DNA of 64,000 nt from Nostocoides sp. F2B08 (GCF_009184895.1 NZ_WESE01000004.1:62001-126000), one strand, 5' to 3'. Counted from the stretch's first letter, positions 1-9,800 are shown. Translations and numbers: made by a program. The notes: generated from the letters alone by a model not told the origin.

Positions 1-968
1 AGCTGCGAGGCCTGGGTCGGCAGCCGCCCCGGGAGGTCGGTGTAGCCGAGAATGACGACGCCGTTCTCGGTGAGGACCCGCTGGTCGGGGACCGAGCCGG
101 CGACGTTGCCACCGCTGCCGGCGGCCATGTCGACGACGACCGATCCCGGCTTCATCGCCGCGACCATGTCCTCGGTGATCAGGCGGGGTGCCGGTCGGCC
201 CGGGATGAGCGCGGTCGTGATGACGATGTCGACGTCCTTGGTCTGCGCGGCGTACAGCTCGGCCGCCTTCCGGTTGAAGTCCTCGCCGGTCTCCCGCGCA
301 TACCCGTCTGCGGAGACCTCCTGCTCGACGTCGATCCGGAGGAACTCAGCACCCATCGACTCGACCTGCTCGGCCACCTCGGGACGGGAGTCGAAGGCAC
401 GGACGATGGCGCCGAGCGAGCCCGCGGTGCCGATCGCGGCGAGACCGGCGACGCCCGCGCCGACGACGAGGACCTTGGCGGGCGGGACCTTTCCCGCTGC
501 GGTGACCTGGCCGGTGAAGAACGAGCCGAACTCGTGCGCGGCCTCGAGGACGGCGCGGTAGCCGCCGATGTTCGCCATGGACGAGAGCACGTCCAGCGCC
601 TGGGCGCGCGAGATGCGGGGGACGGCATCCATCGCGAGCGCCGTGACGCCCCGGGCGCGCAGGTCCTCGACGAGGTCCGGCGACAGCGCGGGCGCCAGCA
701 GGCTGGCGAGCACCTGGCCGTCGTGCATCCGCGCGACCTCGGCGTCGGTGGGCGCGTTGATCTTCAGGACGACGTCGGAGTCCCAGACGTCCTCGACGAC
801 CTTCGCCCCGGCCTCGACGTAGGCCTCGTCGGCGAAGCTCGCCCCTCGACCGGCGTCCCGCTCGACGGCGACGGTATAGCCGAGGCCGATCAGCTTGGCG
901 GCGGTGGCGGGAGTCGCAGCGACCCTGCGCTCCCCGGACCTGGTCTCCCTCGGGACACCGATGCGCAT
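1..968 (-). CDS. pntA: NAD(P) transhydrogenase alpha subunit (partial, C-terminus outside window)
   Basis: The protein starts MRIGVPRET and continues with the alanine-dehydrogenase/PntA N-terminal fold. About 322 codons are present before the window edge. A glycine-rich nucleotide-binding loop is visible near residue 170 (VLVVGAGVAGLAAIG), followed by VRAFDSRPEVAEQVESMGAEF, the usual NAD-binding stretch of the transhydrogenase dI domain. The family transfers hydride between NADH and NADP+ coupled to proton movement and supplies NADPH; the alpha chain carries the NAD domain. PntAA/PntB partners would lie to the left, outside the window. The ATG at 968 fits the conserved MRIGVP start. Confidence 0.93.
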   Translation of the reverse strand, partial: MRIGVPRETRSGERRVAATPATAAKLIGLGYTVAVERDAGRGASFADEAYVEAGAKVVEDVWDSDVVLKINAPTDAEVARMHDGQVLASLLAPALSPDLVEDLRARGVTALAMDAVPRISRAQALDVLSSMANIGGYRAVLEAAHEFGSFFTGQVTAAGKVPPAKVLVVGAGVAGLAAIGTAGSLGAIVRAFDSRPEVAEQVESMGAEFLRIDVEQEVSADGYARETGEDFNRKAAELYAAQTKDVDIVITTALIPGRPAPRLITEDMVAAMKPGSVVVDMAAGSGGNVAGSVPDQRVLTENGVVILGYTDLPGRLPTQASQ

Positions 969-1115
969 GGGTGACAGCCTCCGGATCGAGCACTCGGACA
1001 TGGTCACGCGGTGGCGCCTGGCGCAGGGGTGCTCGGCGCGCGCCGCGTGCGGTCCCCACCCTAGGCCCCCCAGGGCGGCGAGGTGGACGAATGTGACCTG
1101 ATGCGCAGTGCGGTG

Positions 1116-2084
1116 TCAGTCACCCACCGGCGTCTCATCTGCGCCGATGGTTCCGCGCAGGCTCTTCGCGGGAGGTCGGTCCCCGCGGATCGAGGCGACC
1201 ATGTCGAGCACCCTCCGCGTGGCCCGCACGTCGTGGGCCCGGAACACCGCGACCCCGAGCCACGCTGCGACGGCCGTGCTCGCGAGCGTGCCCTCGAGTC
1301 GGTCGTCGGCCTCGAGGTCGAGGGTCTCGCCGATGAAGTCCTTGCGGGAGAGGGCCTGCATGACGGGATAGCCGAGGGCGACGGTCTCGGCCGAGTGCCG
1401 CAGCAGGGTCAGGGAGTGCCGGGTGGTCTTGCCGAAGTCGAGGGTGGGGTCGAGCAGGATGCGCTCGCGCGGGATGCCCGCGGCCTGGGCCCGGGCAGCG
1501 CCCTTGCCGAGCACCCGCAGGACGTCCGCGCGCACGCCGTCCGGCTCGGGTGGGTAGGTCACCCCTCGGGGGTCGGTCCGCGGCGCGAGGCCGCCGGAGT
1601 GGGAGACGACGAGTCCGGCCCCGAGACCGGCCGCGACATGGACGAGCTCGGGATCCGCCCCCTGCCAGGTGTCGTTGACGAGGTCGATGTACGGGCCGGC
1701 CGCGTCGGCGACCTCGGCTCGCCACGTGTCGAGGCTGAGGACGAGCTCCGGGTATGCGGTGCGCGCCTGCTCGAGGAAGGGCACCACCCGCTCGACCTCC
1801 ATCTGCGCGGTGACGACCTCACCCTCCTGCCCGGCCCGGACTCCGCCGACGTCGACGATGTCGACGCCGAGCTCGACGGCGGAGTGGAGTGCGGACATCG
1901 CCGAGTCGAGGTCGGCGTGCCGGTTGCCGCCCCAGAAGGAGTCGCGGGTGCGGTTGATGATGGCCATGACCCCCGGTGCGGCGGAGGAGAACTGGTGCCC
2001 GCGCAGCCGCAGCGGCGCGGCCCCGGGTGGGACGGGGCTGGTGGGCAGGTCGGCGGCGCTCGCGGTGGACTCGGGCACGAACAT
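1116..2084 (-). CDS. folP: dihydropteroate synthase homologue, FolP2 type
   Basis: The 322-residue protein has the pterin-binding TIM-barrel fold of dihydropteroate synthase, which joins a pterin diphosphate to p-aminobenzoate in folate synthesis. The signature strand reads MAIINRTRDSFWGG, with VDIVDVGGVRAGQEGE, LSLDTWRAEVA, LVNDTW and the late DPTLDFGKTTRHSL and LSRKDFIGE segments. The MAIxNRTxDSF form and SHSGGLAPRTDP match the mycobacterial FolP2 paralogue rather than the FolP1 form MGVLNVTPDSF. FolP2 proteins are reported not to have normal synthase activity, so the exact reaction is uncertain. ATG 2084 is preferred over the adjoining GTG at 2087. Confidence 0.85.
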   Translation of the reverse strand: MFVPESTASAADLPTSPVPPGAAPLRLRGHQFSSAAPGVMAIINRTRDSFWGGNRHADLDSAMSALHSAVELGVDIVDVGGVRAGQEGEVVTAQMEVERVVPFLEQARTAYPELVLSLDTWRAEVADAAGPYIDLVNDTWQGADPELVHVAAGLGAGLVVSHSGGLAPRTDPRGVTYPPEPDGVRADVLRVLGKGAARAQAAGIPRERILLDPTLDFGKTTRHSLTLLRHSAETVALGYPVMQALSRKDFIGETLDLEADDRLEGTLASTAVAAWLGVAVFRAHDVRATRRVLDMVASIRGDRPPAKSLRGTIGADETPVGD

Positions 2085-2224
2085 CACTGTAGGGAGTGCG
2101 CGGTGGCGGCCCGCGCATACCGAGGTGACCTGCGAGGACGCGGACCGCTGACCGTGCGCAGGGGGCTGCCACGGGGTAGGTTCACTGAGGCTCCGGAGAC
2201 ACCGGGTCCAAAGGAGGACAGGAC

Positions 2225-2917
2225 ATGAACAGTTCCATCCTGATCGTGCTCATCGTCGCGGTCATCGCGATCATCGCGATCGCGGCGTTCTTCGCTCTGC
2301 GGGGTCGCGGCGACTCGGCGAAGCGGGAGCAGGCCGAGCGGATCCGCGAGGAGGAGGCGCAACGGGAGCAGGACCTGCGTCGCCGGGAGGCGGAGGCCGC
2401 CGAGGCGGACGCCGCAGCACGCAAGGCGGCTGCGGAGGCGGACGAACAGTCCGCGCACGCGGCGAAGCTGTCCGCGGAGGCCGACGAGCAGGCCGCACGG
2501 GCACGTCAGATGGCCGAGGACGCTCGCGTGCGGACGACCGAGGCAGAGGGAGTGCGCAGCGAGCACGCTGAGCGGATGCGCGAGGCCGACCGGCTCGACC
2601 CCGACGTGCCCACCGACAAGGCGGGCAATCGCATCGACGCCCCGGCGGCCGGTGCCGCTGCGAGTCACGGCCACGTGGACGACCGGCAGGACGGGCACGA
2701 TGAGCAGGGCGCGACCGGCGACCGCGACAACGACGGAGTGCCGAACGCCGTCGACCCGAACGACCGCGGACACTCGGACGGACACACCGACTCGGCGGCC
2801 GCCGATGGTGGCCCGGTCGACCGTGACGGCGACGGCATCGACGACCGTGAGGAAGCGCACTGGGACCGCCAGACCCGGGAGCGCGACGAGCAGCGCCGCG
2901 AGCACGACGGCGTCTGA
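2225..2917 (+). CDS. membrane-anchored coiled-coil protein with Asp-rich calcium-type repeats
   Basis: I do not recognise a named family. The 230-residue protein begins with one hydrophobic segment (residues about 4-25), so it is probably membrane-anchored. Residues about 30-130 are Glu/Arg/Ala-rich and look like a long helical or coiled-coil stalk. The C-terminal part holds two Asp-rich loops, DRDNDGVPNAVDPNDRG and DRDGDGIDDREE, similar to thrombospondin type 3 or EF-hand-like calcium loops. An AAGGAGG ribosome site (2211-2217) lies well placed before the ATG. It stands alone and converges on narK. A surface stalk role is only inferred. Confidence 0.75.
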   Translation: MNSSILIVLIVAVIAIIAIAAFFALRGRGDSAKREQAERIREEEAQREQDLRRREAEAAEADAAARKAAAEADEQSAHAAKLSAEADEQAARARQMAEDARVRTTEAEGVRSEHAERMREADRLDPDVPTDKAGNRIDAPAAGAAASHGHVDDRQDGHDEQGATGDRDNDGVPNAVDPNDRGHSDGHTDSAAADGGPVDRDGDGIDDREEAHWDRQTRERDEQRREHDGV

Positions 2918-2930
2918 CAGTACGCCTCAC

Positions 2931-3016
2931 CTTTATCTCCCCCACCGGGAAAGGGGTTCTTCACCACGGTTAGTTCCTGTGGTGAGGAACCCCTTTCTCT
3001 CCCCTACCGGGAAAGA
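2931..3016. repeat. 24-bp direct repeats flanking a hairpin
   Basis: Copies at 2931-2954 and 2993-3016 match in 21 of 24 positions (consensus CTTTMTCTCCCCYACCGGGAAAG). They flank and partly overlap the inverted repeat at 2950-2996. The whole 86-bp block sits between two convergent genes and looks like a compact intergenic repeat unit that also acts as a terminator. Confidence 0.7.
2950..2996. terminator. strong bidirectional hairpin terminator
   Basis: Arms 2950-2967 and 2979-2996 pair in 17 of 18 positions around an 11-nt loop. The arms begin and end in AAA/TTT, so either strand shows a GC-rich stem followed by a short U tract. It lies between the convergent stop codons at 2917 and 3049, which fits a shared terminator. 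Confidence 0.8.
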
Positions 3017-3046
3017 TGATGTCGCCGGAGGAAGGGGTGAGACGGA

Positions 3047-4441
3047 TCAGCCGGGCTTCGGGGCGCCGGGTCGGGCGTAGCGCCACCAGGTCAGTGCGAT
3101 GCACATGACGGCCCACGCTGCGCCGATCCAGTAGAACGCGACCGGGCCGAGAAGGTTGAGCCCGACTCCGAAGAAGAACGGTCCGAAGGCGGCGATCGCC
3201 GCGGTCCAGCCGATCACCCCACCGGCCTGCCGGCGCTCGAAGATCATCGGCATCTGCTTGAACGTGGACGCGTTCCCGATGCCGGCGAAGAGGAAGATCG
3301 CCAGCATGCCGTAGAGGAAGTGGTTGAACCCGCCCTGGAGCGCCTCGGCCGACGAGGTGTCCGGCGTCAGCGCCGGGATGGTCGCCACGACGGAGATCGC
3401 GATGCCGATGCCGGAGATGAGCGTCCAGATCGCGCCGCCCATCTTGTCCGTGAGGGGCGAGAACGCGAACCGTGCGACGGCACCGATGAGCGGCCCGAGG
3501 AAGACGTACTTGACCGCCTCGGGCACCGCATACCCCTCGATGAGCAGTTGGGCGGAGGCTCCGGTGCCCTGGACGATCTCGGGGTTCCCCGACCCGTAGA
3601 GGTTGATCATGAGCAGGCCGAACTGGGCGGAGAGCCCGGAGAACGTGCCGAACGTCATGATGTAGAGGATCGTCATCCACCAGGTGTCCTGGTTCTTGAA
3701 GATGTCGAACTGCTGCCTGACGTTGGCCTTGACCGGAACCGACTTGAGCATCGTCCACGCCAGGACGGCGCCGACGATCATGAGGGGGATCCACACGAAC
3801 GCGGCGTTCTGGTACCAGACCGTCTGGTCCGGCTGGCCCGGGAAGGTCATCTGCTGGCTGCCGCCGAAGACCGCCAGCGCGCTGATCGCGATGAGGTACG
3901 GCGTCAACAGCTGGACGATCGAGACCCCGAGGTTGCCGATCCCGGCCTGCAGACCGAGCGCCGTGCCCTGCTTGGCCCGGGGGAAGAAGTACGAGGTGCT
4001 CGGCATGAAGCCCGAGAACGCGCCGCCGCCGATGCCGGCGAGGAAGGCGAGGACCATGAGCTCCCAGTACGGGGCCGTCGGCGCCTGGACGCGCACGCCC
4101 CACCCGAGGGTCGATGCGATGAGCAGCACGGTGGTGAGAGAGACCATCTTGCGGGTGCCCATGATCGGCGGCAGGACCATCCACACGAGCCGGAAGAGGC
4201 CCGCCGACAGACCCGGCATGGCCGCCATCCAGTACAGCTGGCCCTTGCTGAACTCGTAGCCGAGCGCGGTGAGCTTGGGGATGATCGCGCTCGGCAGGAA
4301 CCAGGCGATGAAGGCCAGGGTCAGGCAGAACGTGGTGATCCACAACGTGCGCCAGGCCAGAGATGAGTCCCAGGTCTGCTCGTTCTCGGGGTCCCAGGAC
4401 TCGAGCCACTCCCCCTTGTACGTCGCCTTCGTCTGACTCAT
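3047..4441 (-). CDS. narK: NarK-type nitrate/nitrite transporter (second of pair)
   Basis: This is a 464-residue major facilitator protein with about 12 membrane segments. Nitrate/nitrite porter hallmarks are visible: the charged N-terminus ending in WLESWDPENEQTWDSSLAWRT, the Arg-containing first gate (FRLVWMVLPPIMGTRK), and the glycine-rich nitrate signature GIGGGAFSGFMPSTSYFFP (residues about 138-156). The family moves nitrate in or exchanges nitrate for nitrite across the cytoplasmic membrane. Its ATG overlaps the stop of the upstream porter (4438-4441), so both are probably translated together. It resembles the NarK2 half of fused NarK1-NarK2 proteins. The role next to narGHJI is nitrate supply and nitrite export. 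Confidence 0.9.
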   Translation of the reverse strand: MSQTKATYKGEWLESWDPENEQTWDSSLAWRTLWITTFCLTLAFIAWFLPSAIIPKLTALGYEFSKGQLYWMAAMPGLSAGLFRLVWMVLPPIMGTRKMVSLTTVLLIASTLGWGVRVQAPTAPYWELMVLAFLAGIGGGAFSGFMPSTSYFFPRAKQGTALGLQAGIGNLGVSIVQLLTPYLIAISALAVFGGSQQMTFPGQPDQTVWYQNAAFVWIPLMIVGAVLAWTMLKSVPVKANVRQQFDIFKNQDTWWMTILYIMTFGTFSGLSAQFGLLMINLYGSGNPEIVQGTGASAQLLIEGYAVPEAVKYVFLGPLIGAVARFAFSPLTDKMGGAIWTLISGIGIAISVVATIPALTPDTSSAEALQGGFNHFLYGMLAIFLFAGIGNASTFKQMPMIFERRQAGGVIGWTAAIAAFGPFFFGVGLNLLGPVAFYWIGAAWAVMCIALTWWRYARPGAPKPG

Positions 4442-5787
4442 CGGACTGCCTCCTTGAGTTCGAGGTCACGAGCGAGCTCGGGACTCTGCCGGTGGAGCAT
4501 GTGGACGACCGTCCAGTGCATCCACGCGGCGCACAGCGCCGTCAGGACGAAGAGGACGAAGAAGGTGCTGGTGGGGAACGCGGTCCAGACTTTCGTGTAT
4601 GCGAACAGGGGCGGCAGGAAGAAGCCGCCCAGACCGCCGAGCATCCCGACCAGGCCGCCCACCGAGCCGACATTGTCCGGGAAGTACTCGGGGATGTGCT
4701 TGAAGACGGCGGCCTTGCCGACCCCCATCGCGCAGCCGAGCACGAAGAGCAGCATCGTGAACGGCACCACCCCCATGGTGTAGGCGAGGTGCTCGGACGT
4801 CGAGCCGTCGGGCTGGACGACGGTGATGAAGCCGTTGGGCATCATCAGGATGCCGGTGGTGACGAGCATGACGGCGAAGGTCCAGTACATGACCCGACGG
4901 GCGCCGAAGCGGTCACTGAAGATCCCTCCGACCGGGCGCAGCAGCGATGCCGGGAAGATGAAGAGGGCCGTGAGGAGAGCCGCGGTCCGCAGGTCGATGT
5001 CGAAGTTGTCGACGTAGTACTTCGGCAGCCAGGCGGCGAGGGCGACGTAGGCGCCGAAGACGGCCACGTAGTAGAGGCTGAACCGCCACACGCGCATGTG
5101 CCGCAGCGGAGCGAGCATCTCCGCCAACGGCTTGCCGGCCCCTCCCATCCGGTCCTTGCGCGGGACGACGAGCAGGGTGAGAACGGCGACGACGACGAGG
5201 GCGACGGTGTAGATGGCGGGGAAGACCCGCCAGCCGGAGGGGAATATCCCGGCCACGGTCGCCCCGCCGCCGACGACCAGCCCGGGGAAGAGCACGACGA
5301 GGAGCTTGGTGACCGAGGCACCGACGTTGCCCGCCCCGAAGAGCCCGAGCGCGAAGCCCTGCCTCTCTCTCGGAGTCCACGCGGAGTTCCACGCGATGCC
5401 GACGGAGAACAGGTTCCCCGCGAAGCCGACGAGGAAGGCGAGGATCAGCAGCGCGCCGTAGGAGCCGACCTGGGTGAGGAAGAAGCAGGGGATGGCGGTG
5501 AGCAGGAGCATCGAGATGGTGACGATGCGTCCGCCGATCCGGTCGGTGAGCATGCCGGCCGGGAGCCGCCACATCGAGCCGTTGAGCACGGCCACGGCCG
5601 AGATCCAGGCGAGCTGCGGATCGGTGAGGCCGAACTCCTGCTGGATCGGGACGCCCAGCACTCCGAACATCAGCCAGACGGCGAACATCAGGGTGAAGGC
5701 GATCGTCGACATGTACAGCACCCGGTTGGCGCCGCTCCTGTCGGCGGGCGTCGTCGCCGCGAGCGGTGGCGCCGTCGTGGTGGTCAT
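4438..5787 (-). CDS. narK: NarK-type nitrate/nitrite transporter (first of pair)
   Basis: This 449-residue MFS protein has about 12 membrane helices. Typical porter segments include LNGSMWRLPAGMLTDRIGGR (residues about 69-88), GNLFSVGIAWNSAWTPRERQG (nitrate signature with the conserved Asn and Trp) and a second Arg-bearing repeat LRPVGGIFSDRFGARRV. It looks like the NarK1-type proton-linked nitrate importer, while the following gene is the partner porter. A strong AGAGGAG ribosome site lies 4 nt before the ATG and is itself part of an unusual repeat block (see 5793-5826). Divergent from the regulator at 6037. Confidence 0.9.
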   Translation of the reverse strand: MTTTTAPPLAATTPADRSGANRVLYMSTIAFTLMFAVWLMFGVLGVPIQQEFGLTDPQLAWISAVAVLNGSMWRLPAGMLTDRIGGRIVTISMLLLTAIPCFFLTQVGSYGALLILAFLVGFAGNLFSVGIAWNSAWTPRERQGFALGLFGAGNVGASVTKLLVVLFPGLVVGGGATVAGIFPSGWRVFPAIYTVALVVVAVLTLLVVPRKDRMGGAGKPLAEMLAPLRHMRVWRFSLYYVAVFGAYVALAAWLPKYYVDNFDIDLRTAALLTALFIFPASLLRPVGGIFSDRFGARRVMYWTFAVMLVTTGILMMPNGFITVVQPDGSTSEHLAYTMGVVPFTMLLFVLGCAMGVGKAAVFKHIPEYFPDNVGSVGGLVGMLGGLGGFFLPPLFAYTKVWTAFPTSTFFVLFVLTALCAAWMHWTVVHMLHRQSPELARDLELKEAVR

Positions 5788-5792
5788 CGTGC

Positions 5793-5826
5793 TCCTCTCA
5801 CGTTTAGAGGATTTTTCTCCTCTAAA
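5793..5826 (-). promoter_or_regulatory. inverted repeat overlapping the narK ribosome site (operator or RNA switch)
   Basis: A perfect inverted repeat TTTAGAGGA-N6-TCCTCTAAA spans 5803-5826, ending 16 nt before the narK start. A third half-site, TCCTCT at 5793-5798, is the complement of the narK Shine-Dalgarno AGAGGAG. In the narK mRNA the middle segment UCCUCU can pair either with the upstream AGAGGA or with the ribosome site. The block can thus be a DNA operator for the neighbouring winged-helix regulator, an RNA switch, or both. The repeat is seen directly; its function is inference. Confidence 0.6.
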
Positions 5827-6036
5827 ATGGGATCAACGCGAACCGTACACCCAGGCCGAGCGACCCGGAAATCAAGGTCGACCTTACTCCGACAAGAGAT
5901 GACACGGGCGGTTGCAGTACGGGAATTCCGCTCCGTTAAATCCCCTATTCTCGACCCGATGGGCGTAGGGTGGCTCAGGTCGGTGGTCACCGGGCCGCGC
6001 CCGTCGACCTGACGAGCAGGGCGCGACCAGAGGACG

Positions 6037-6876
6037 GTGGAGGTGGACGTGGAGGCCGAGAGCGGCGTCGGGGCCGAGCAGAGCCACGCGCTCCTCACCT
6101 CGCCGGTCCGACGCCGGATCCTCGAGGTGCTCGAGTCGGTCGAGCCTCGCGACCCGAGCCGCCTCGGCGCCGAAGGACTGACCGCCGGCCAGCTCGCCAC
6201 GCAGCTGTCCCTCCACGTCACGACGGTCCGCTTCCACCTCGACCAACTGGTCGCGGCGGGTCTGGTCGAGACCAGCTTCCACAAGCACGTGGGCGCCGGC
6301 CGGCCCCGCAAGGTGTATGCGCGGGTCGCCCAACCACGCCCGCAGGTCTCCTCGCAGGAGTCCCTCCGGCTGCTCACCGCCCTGCTCACCGAAGCCTTCG
6401 TGGCCCAGGGCGCTGAAGGCGCCCCGCTCAGCCCGGAGGAGGCCGGTCGCCGGTGGGCCGAGGAGCACGTGCCGGCCGAGGCCGGGGAGCCGGCGGTCAC
6501 CGCGGGCCAGTGGATCGCCAAGCTCGGTCGGACGATCGACGTGCTCGCCGACTGGGGGTACGAGCCGGAGCTCGCCGCCGACGGCGCGAGCCGGGACGCC
6601 CGGATCGAGCTGACGCACTGCCCGTTCCGCGACCTCGCCCGCGCCAACACCGACGTCGTCTGTGGGATCCACCGGGGACTCATCGCCGGCACGATGAGCC
6701 GGCTCGGGGAGCCGGACACCGAGGTGGACCTCATCCCGTTCGCGGACGGAGACCGCTGCATCGCCCGCATCCACGCCACGGCCACCCCCGGTGGTGCCGC
6801 GGCAGAGATCGTCCCGAACCCGCCAGCACCGAATCGGACAACCACGGCCCCCGCCACCACGAAGGAGACACGATGA
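6037..6876 (+). CDS. SufR-like winged-helix regulator with Cys-rich sensor domain
   Basis: This 279-residue protein has an N-terminal winged helix-turn-helix (residues about 20-90: LLTSPVRRRILEVLES, GLTAGQLATQLSLHVTTVRFHLDQL, recognition helix and AGRPRKVY wing). The C-terminal half ends in C-x13-C-x31-C (THCPF, VVCGIH, GDRCIAR; 1st Cys about residue 195), resembling iron-sulfur-binding SufR-type repressors. Its stop overlaps the narG start (ATGA, 6873-6876), so it is co-transcribed with the nitrate reductase and is divergent from narK. It probably adjusts nar and narK expression to redox or nitrosative state. The GTG at 6037 is the first plausible start; nearby in-frame GTGs at 6043 and 6049 are alternatives. 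Confidence 0.8.
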   Translation: MEVDVEAESGVGAEQSHALLTSPVRRRILEVLESVEPRDPSRLGAEGLTAGQLATQLSLHVTTVRFHLDQLVAAGLVETSFHKHVGAGRPRKVYARVAQPRPQVSSQESLRLLTALLTEAFVAQGAEGAPLSPEEAGRRWAEEHVPAEAGEPAVTAGQWIAKLGRTIDVLADWGYEPELAADGASRDARIELTHCPFRDLARANTDVVCGIHRGLIAGTMSRLGEPDTEVDLIPFADGDRCIARIHATATPGGAAAEIVPNPPAPNRTTTAPATTKETR

Positions 6877-9800
6877 ACTCCCCTCGCATCGACGGACCGC
6901 TCTCCGAGGCCCTCGTCGGCACTCGGCGCTACTTCACGCGCGGGGAGGTCTCCGACGACCAGCGGACCATGCACCTCGAAGGCGGCCGCCAGGGGGACAG
7001 CTTCTACCGCGACCGCTGGAGCCACGACAAGGTCGTCCGCTCGACCCATGGGGTGAACTGCACCGGCTCGTGCAGCTGGAAGGTCTACGTCAAGGACGGC
7101 ATCATCACGTGGGAGGCGCAGCAGACCGACTACCCGTCGGCCGGCGCGGACCGGCCCGAGTACGAACCCCGTGGCTGCCCCCGCGGCGCGGCCTTCAGCT
7201 GGTACACCTACTCCCCGACGCGGGTGCGCTATCCCTACGTCCGCGGTGTCCTGCTCGAGATGTTCCGCGAGGCCAAGGCGGCGGTCGGCGGCGATCCCGT
7301 CGTCGCGTGGGCCTCGATCGTCCAGGACCCCGAGAAGGCGCACCGCTACAAGAGCGCGCGCGGCAAGGGCGGTCTGGTCCGCTCGACATGGGACGAGGTC
7401 GTCGAGCTCGTCGCGGCCGCACACGTCTACACCGTCAAGCGGTGGGGTCCCGACCGGATCGCCGGGTTCTCCCCCATCCCCGCCATGTCGCCGGTGTCCT
7501 ACGCGTCCGGCGCCCGGTTCCTCGAGCTCATCGGCGCTCCGATGCTCTCCTTCTACGACTGGTACGCCGACCTGCCCAACGCCTCGCCGCAGATGTTCGG
7601 CGACCAGACCGACGTCCCCGAGTCCGGCGACTGGTGGGACGCGGGCTACCTCATGATGTGGGGCTCGAACGTCCCGCTCACGCGCACCCCGGACGCGCAC
7701 TGGATGACCGAGGCGCGCTACCGCGGCCAGAAGGTCGTCGCGGTCGCGCCCGACTATGCCGAGAACGTCAAGTTCGCCGACGAGTGGGTGACCTGCAACC
7801 CCGGAGCCGACGGCGCACTCGCTCTGGCCATGGGGCACGTCATCCTCAAGGAGTACTTCGTCGACCGGCAGGTCCAGTTCTTCGTCGACTACAACCGCAG
7901 GTACACCGACCTCCCGTTCCTCGTCACCCTCGACGAGGTGAGCGAGGGCTCCGAAGACGGGACCGACGGGACCACCGCATACCGTCCGGGGAAGAACCTC
8001 GTGGCGGCCGACTTCGACAACCGGCAGCGCGAGAGCGAGAACGCGGTCTTCAAGCCGGTCGTGTTCGACGGCGCAACCGGCCGGCCCGCGGTCCCGAACG
8101 GGTCGATCGGGTTCCGCTACGGCGACGAGGGCTGGGGCAAGTGGAACCTCGACCTCGAAGGGATCGAGCCGGTCCTGACGATGTATGCGGGCGGCACCTC
8201 GACCTCCGACCCCGCGTCGGGCGTTGCCGAAGTGGTCCTCCCCCGCTTCGACACCGCCGACGGCCACGTGACCTACGTGCGTCGCGGTGTGCCGACGCGG
8301 CGGGTCGGCGGCCGGCTCGTCACGACCGTCCTCGACCTGATGCTCGCCCAGTACGGCGTCTCGCGGCCCGGGCTCCCGGGCGAGTGGCCGGCCGACTACG
8401 ACGATGCGAGCACGCCGGCGACTCCGGCCTGGCAGGAGCCGATCACCGGCGTTCCCGCCCAGCAGGTCACCCGGCTCGCCCGCGAGTGGGCGCAGAACGC
8501 GATCGACACGACCGGGCGCGGCATGATCCTCATGGGCGCCGGCACCAACCACTGGTTCCACTCCGACCAGATCTACCGGGCGATGCTCGTGCTGACGACC
8601 ATCACCGGCTGCCAGGGCCGCAACGGCGGCGGCTGGGCCCACTACGTCGGCCAGGAGAAGATCCGCCCGATCATGGGCTTCCAGCACATGGCCTTCGCCC
8701 TCGACTGGCACCGGCCACCCCGGCACATGAACCAGACCGCGTACTGGTACGTCAACACGAGCCAGTACCGCTACGACACCTTCACCGCCGACGACCTCGA
8801 CGCCGGCACCGGCGTGTTCGCCGACAAGGGTGTCATGGACCTGCTGGCCCAGTCGGTGCGGCTCGGCTGGACGCCGAGCTACCCGACGTTCACGAGGAGC
8901 AGTCTCGTCCTCGCGGACGAGGCCCGCGCGGCCGGCCAGGAGCCCATCCCCTACGTCGTGGACCAGCTCAAATCCGGCGAGCTGAAGTTCGCGGTCGAGG
9001 ACCCCGAGGCCGAGGAGAACCACCCGCGCATCCTCAGTCTGTGGCGCGCGAACCTGCTCGGCTCTTCGGCCAAGGGGAACGAGTACTTCCTCAAGCACCT
9101 GCTGGGGGCCGACAACGCGGTCTCGGCGGCCGAGGCGCCGCCGGAGAAGCGGCCGGCCGGCATCGTCTGGCCGGAGCACGCGCCGGAGGGCAAGCTGGAC
9201 CTGCTCACGACCCTGGACTTCCGGATGACCAGCTCGACGCTGTTCTCCGACGTGGTCCTCCCGGCGGCGACGTGGTACGAGAAGCACGACCTCAACACGA
9301 CCGACATGCACCCCTTCGTGCACGCGTTCAGCCCGGCGATCGCGCCCCCGTGGCAGAGCAAGACCGACTGGGACACCTGGAAGGCGGTCGCCAAGAAGTT
9401 CTCCGAGCTCGCGGTCGACCACCTGGGGACGCGAACCGACGTCGTGGCCAAGCCGCTGTGGCACGACACTCCGGAGGCGATGGCCACGCCGCACGGCATC
9501 GTCAAGGACTGGCGCACGGGAGAGGTGGAGCCCGTCCCCGGACGGACCCTGCCGGTCCTCGCGCTCGCCGAGCGCGACTACCCGGCCGTCTACGACAAGA
9601 TGACGTCGATCGGGCCGCTCCTCGAGAAGGTGGGCATGCTCACCAAGGGCGTGCCCTACGACGTCACGCGGGAGGTCGACATCCTCCGCGGGCGCAACGG
9701 GGTGCGCAACGGCGGCGCCGGCGACGGCCAGCCGCGCCTCGAGACCGACATCCACATGGCCGACGCCATCCTCCACCTGTCCGGCACGGCCAACGGACAC

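Noticed and set aside
5874-5885. Palindrome AAGGTCGACCTT between narK and the regulator
   Set aside because: A perfect 12-bp palindrome, but short, with no second copy near and no match to a known site. Kept only as a weak operator idea.
4363-6012. Plus-strand frame opposite the narK pair
   Set aside because: Charged low-complexity translation without homology; both narK genes on the minus strand have intact signatures.
5788-6036. FNR-type site (TTGAT-N4-ATCAA) expected before anaerobic nitrate genes
   Set aside because: No pair of half-sites with correct spacing was found in the divergent region.
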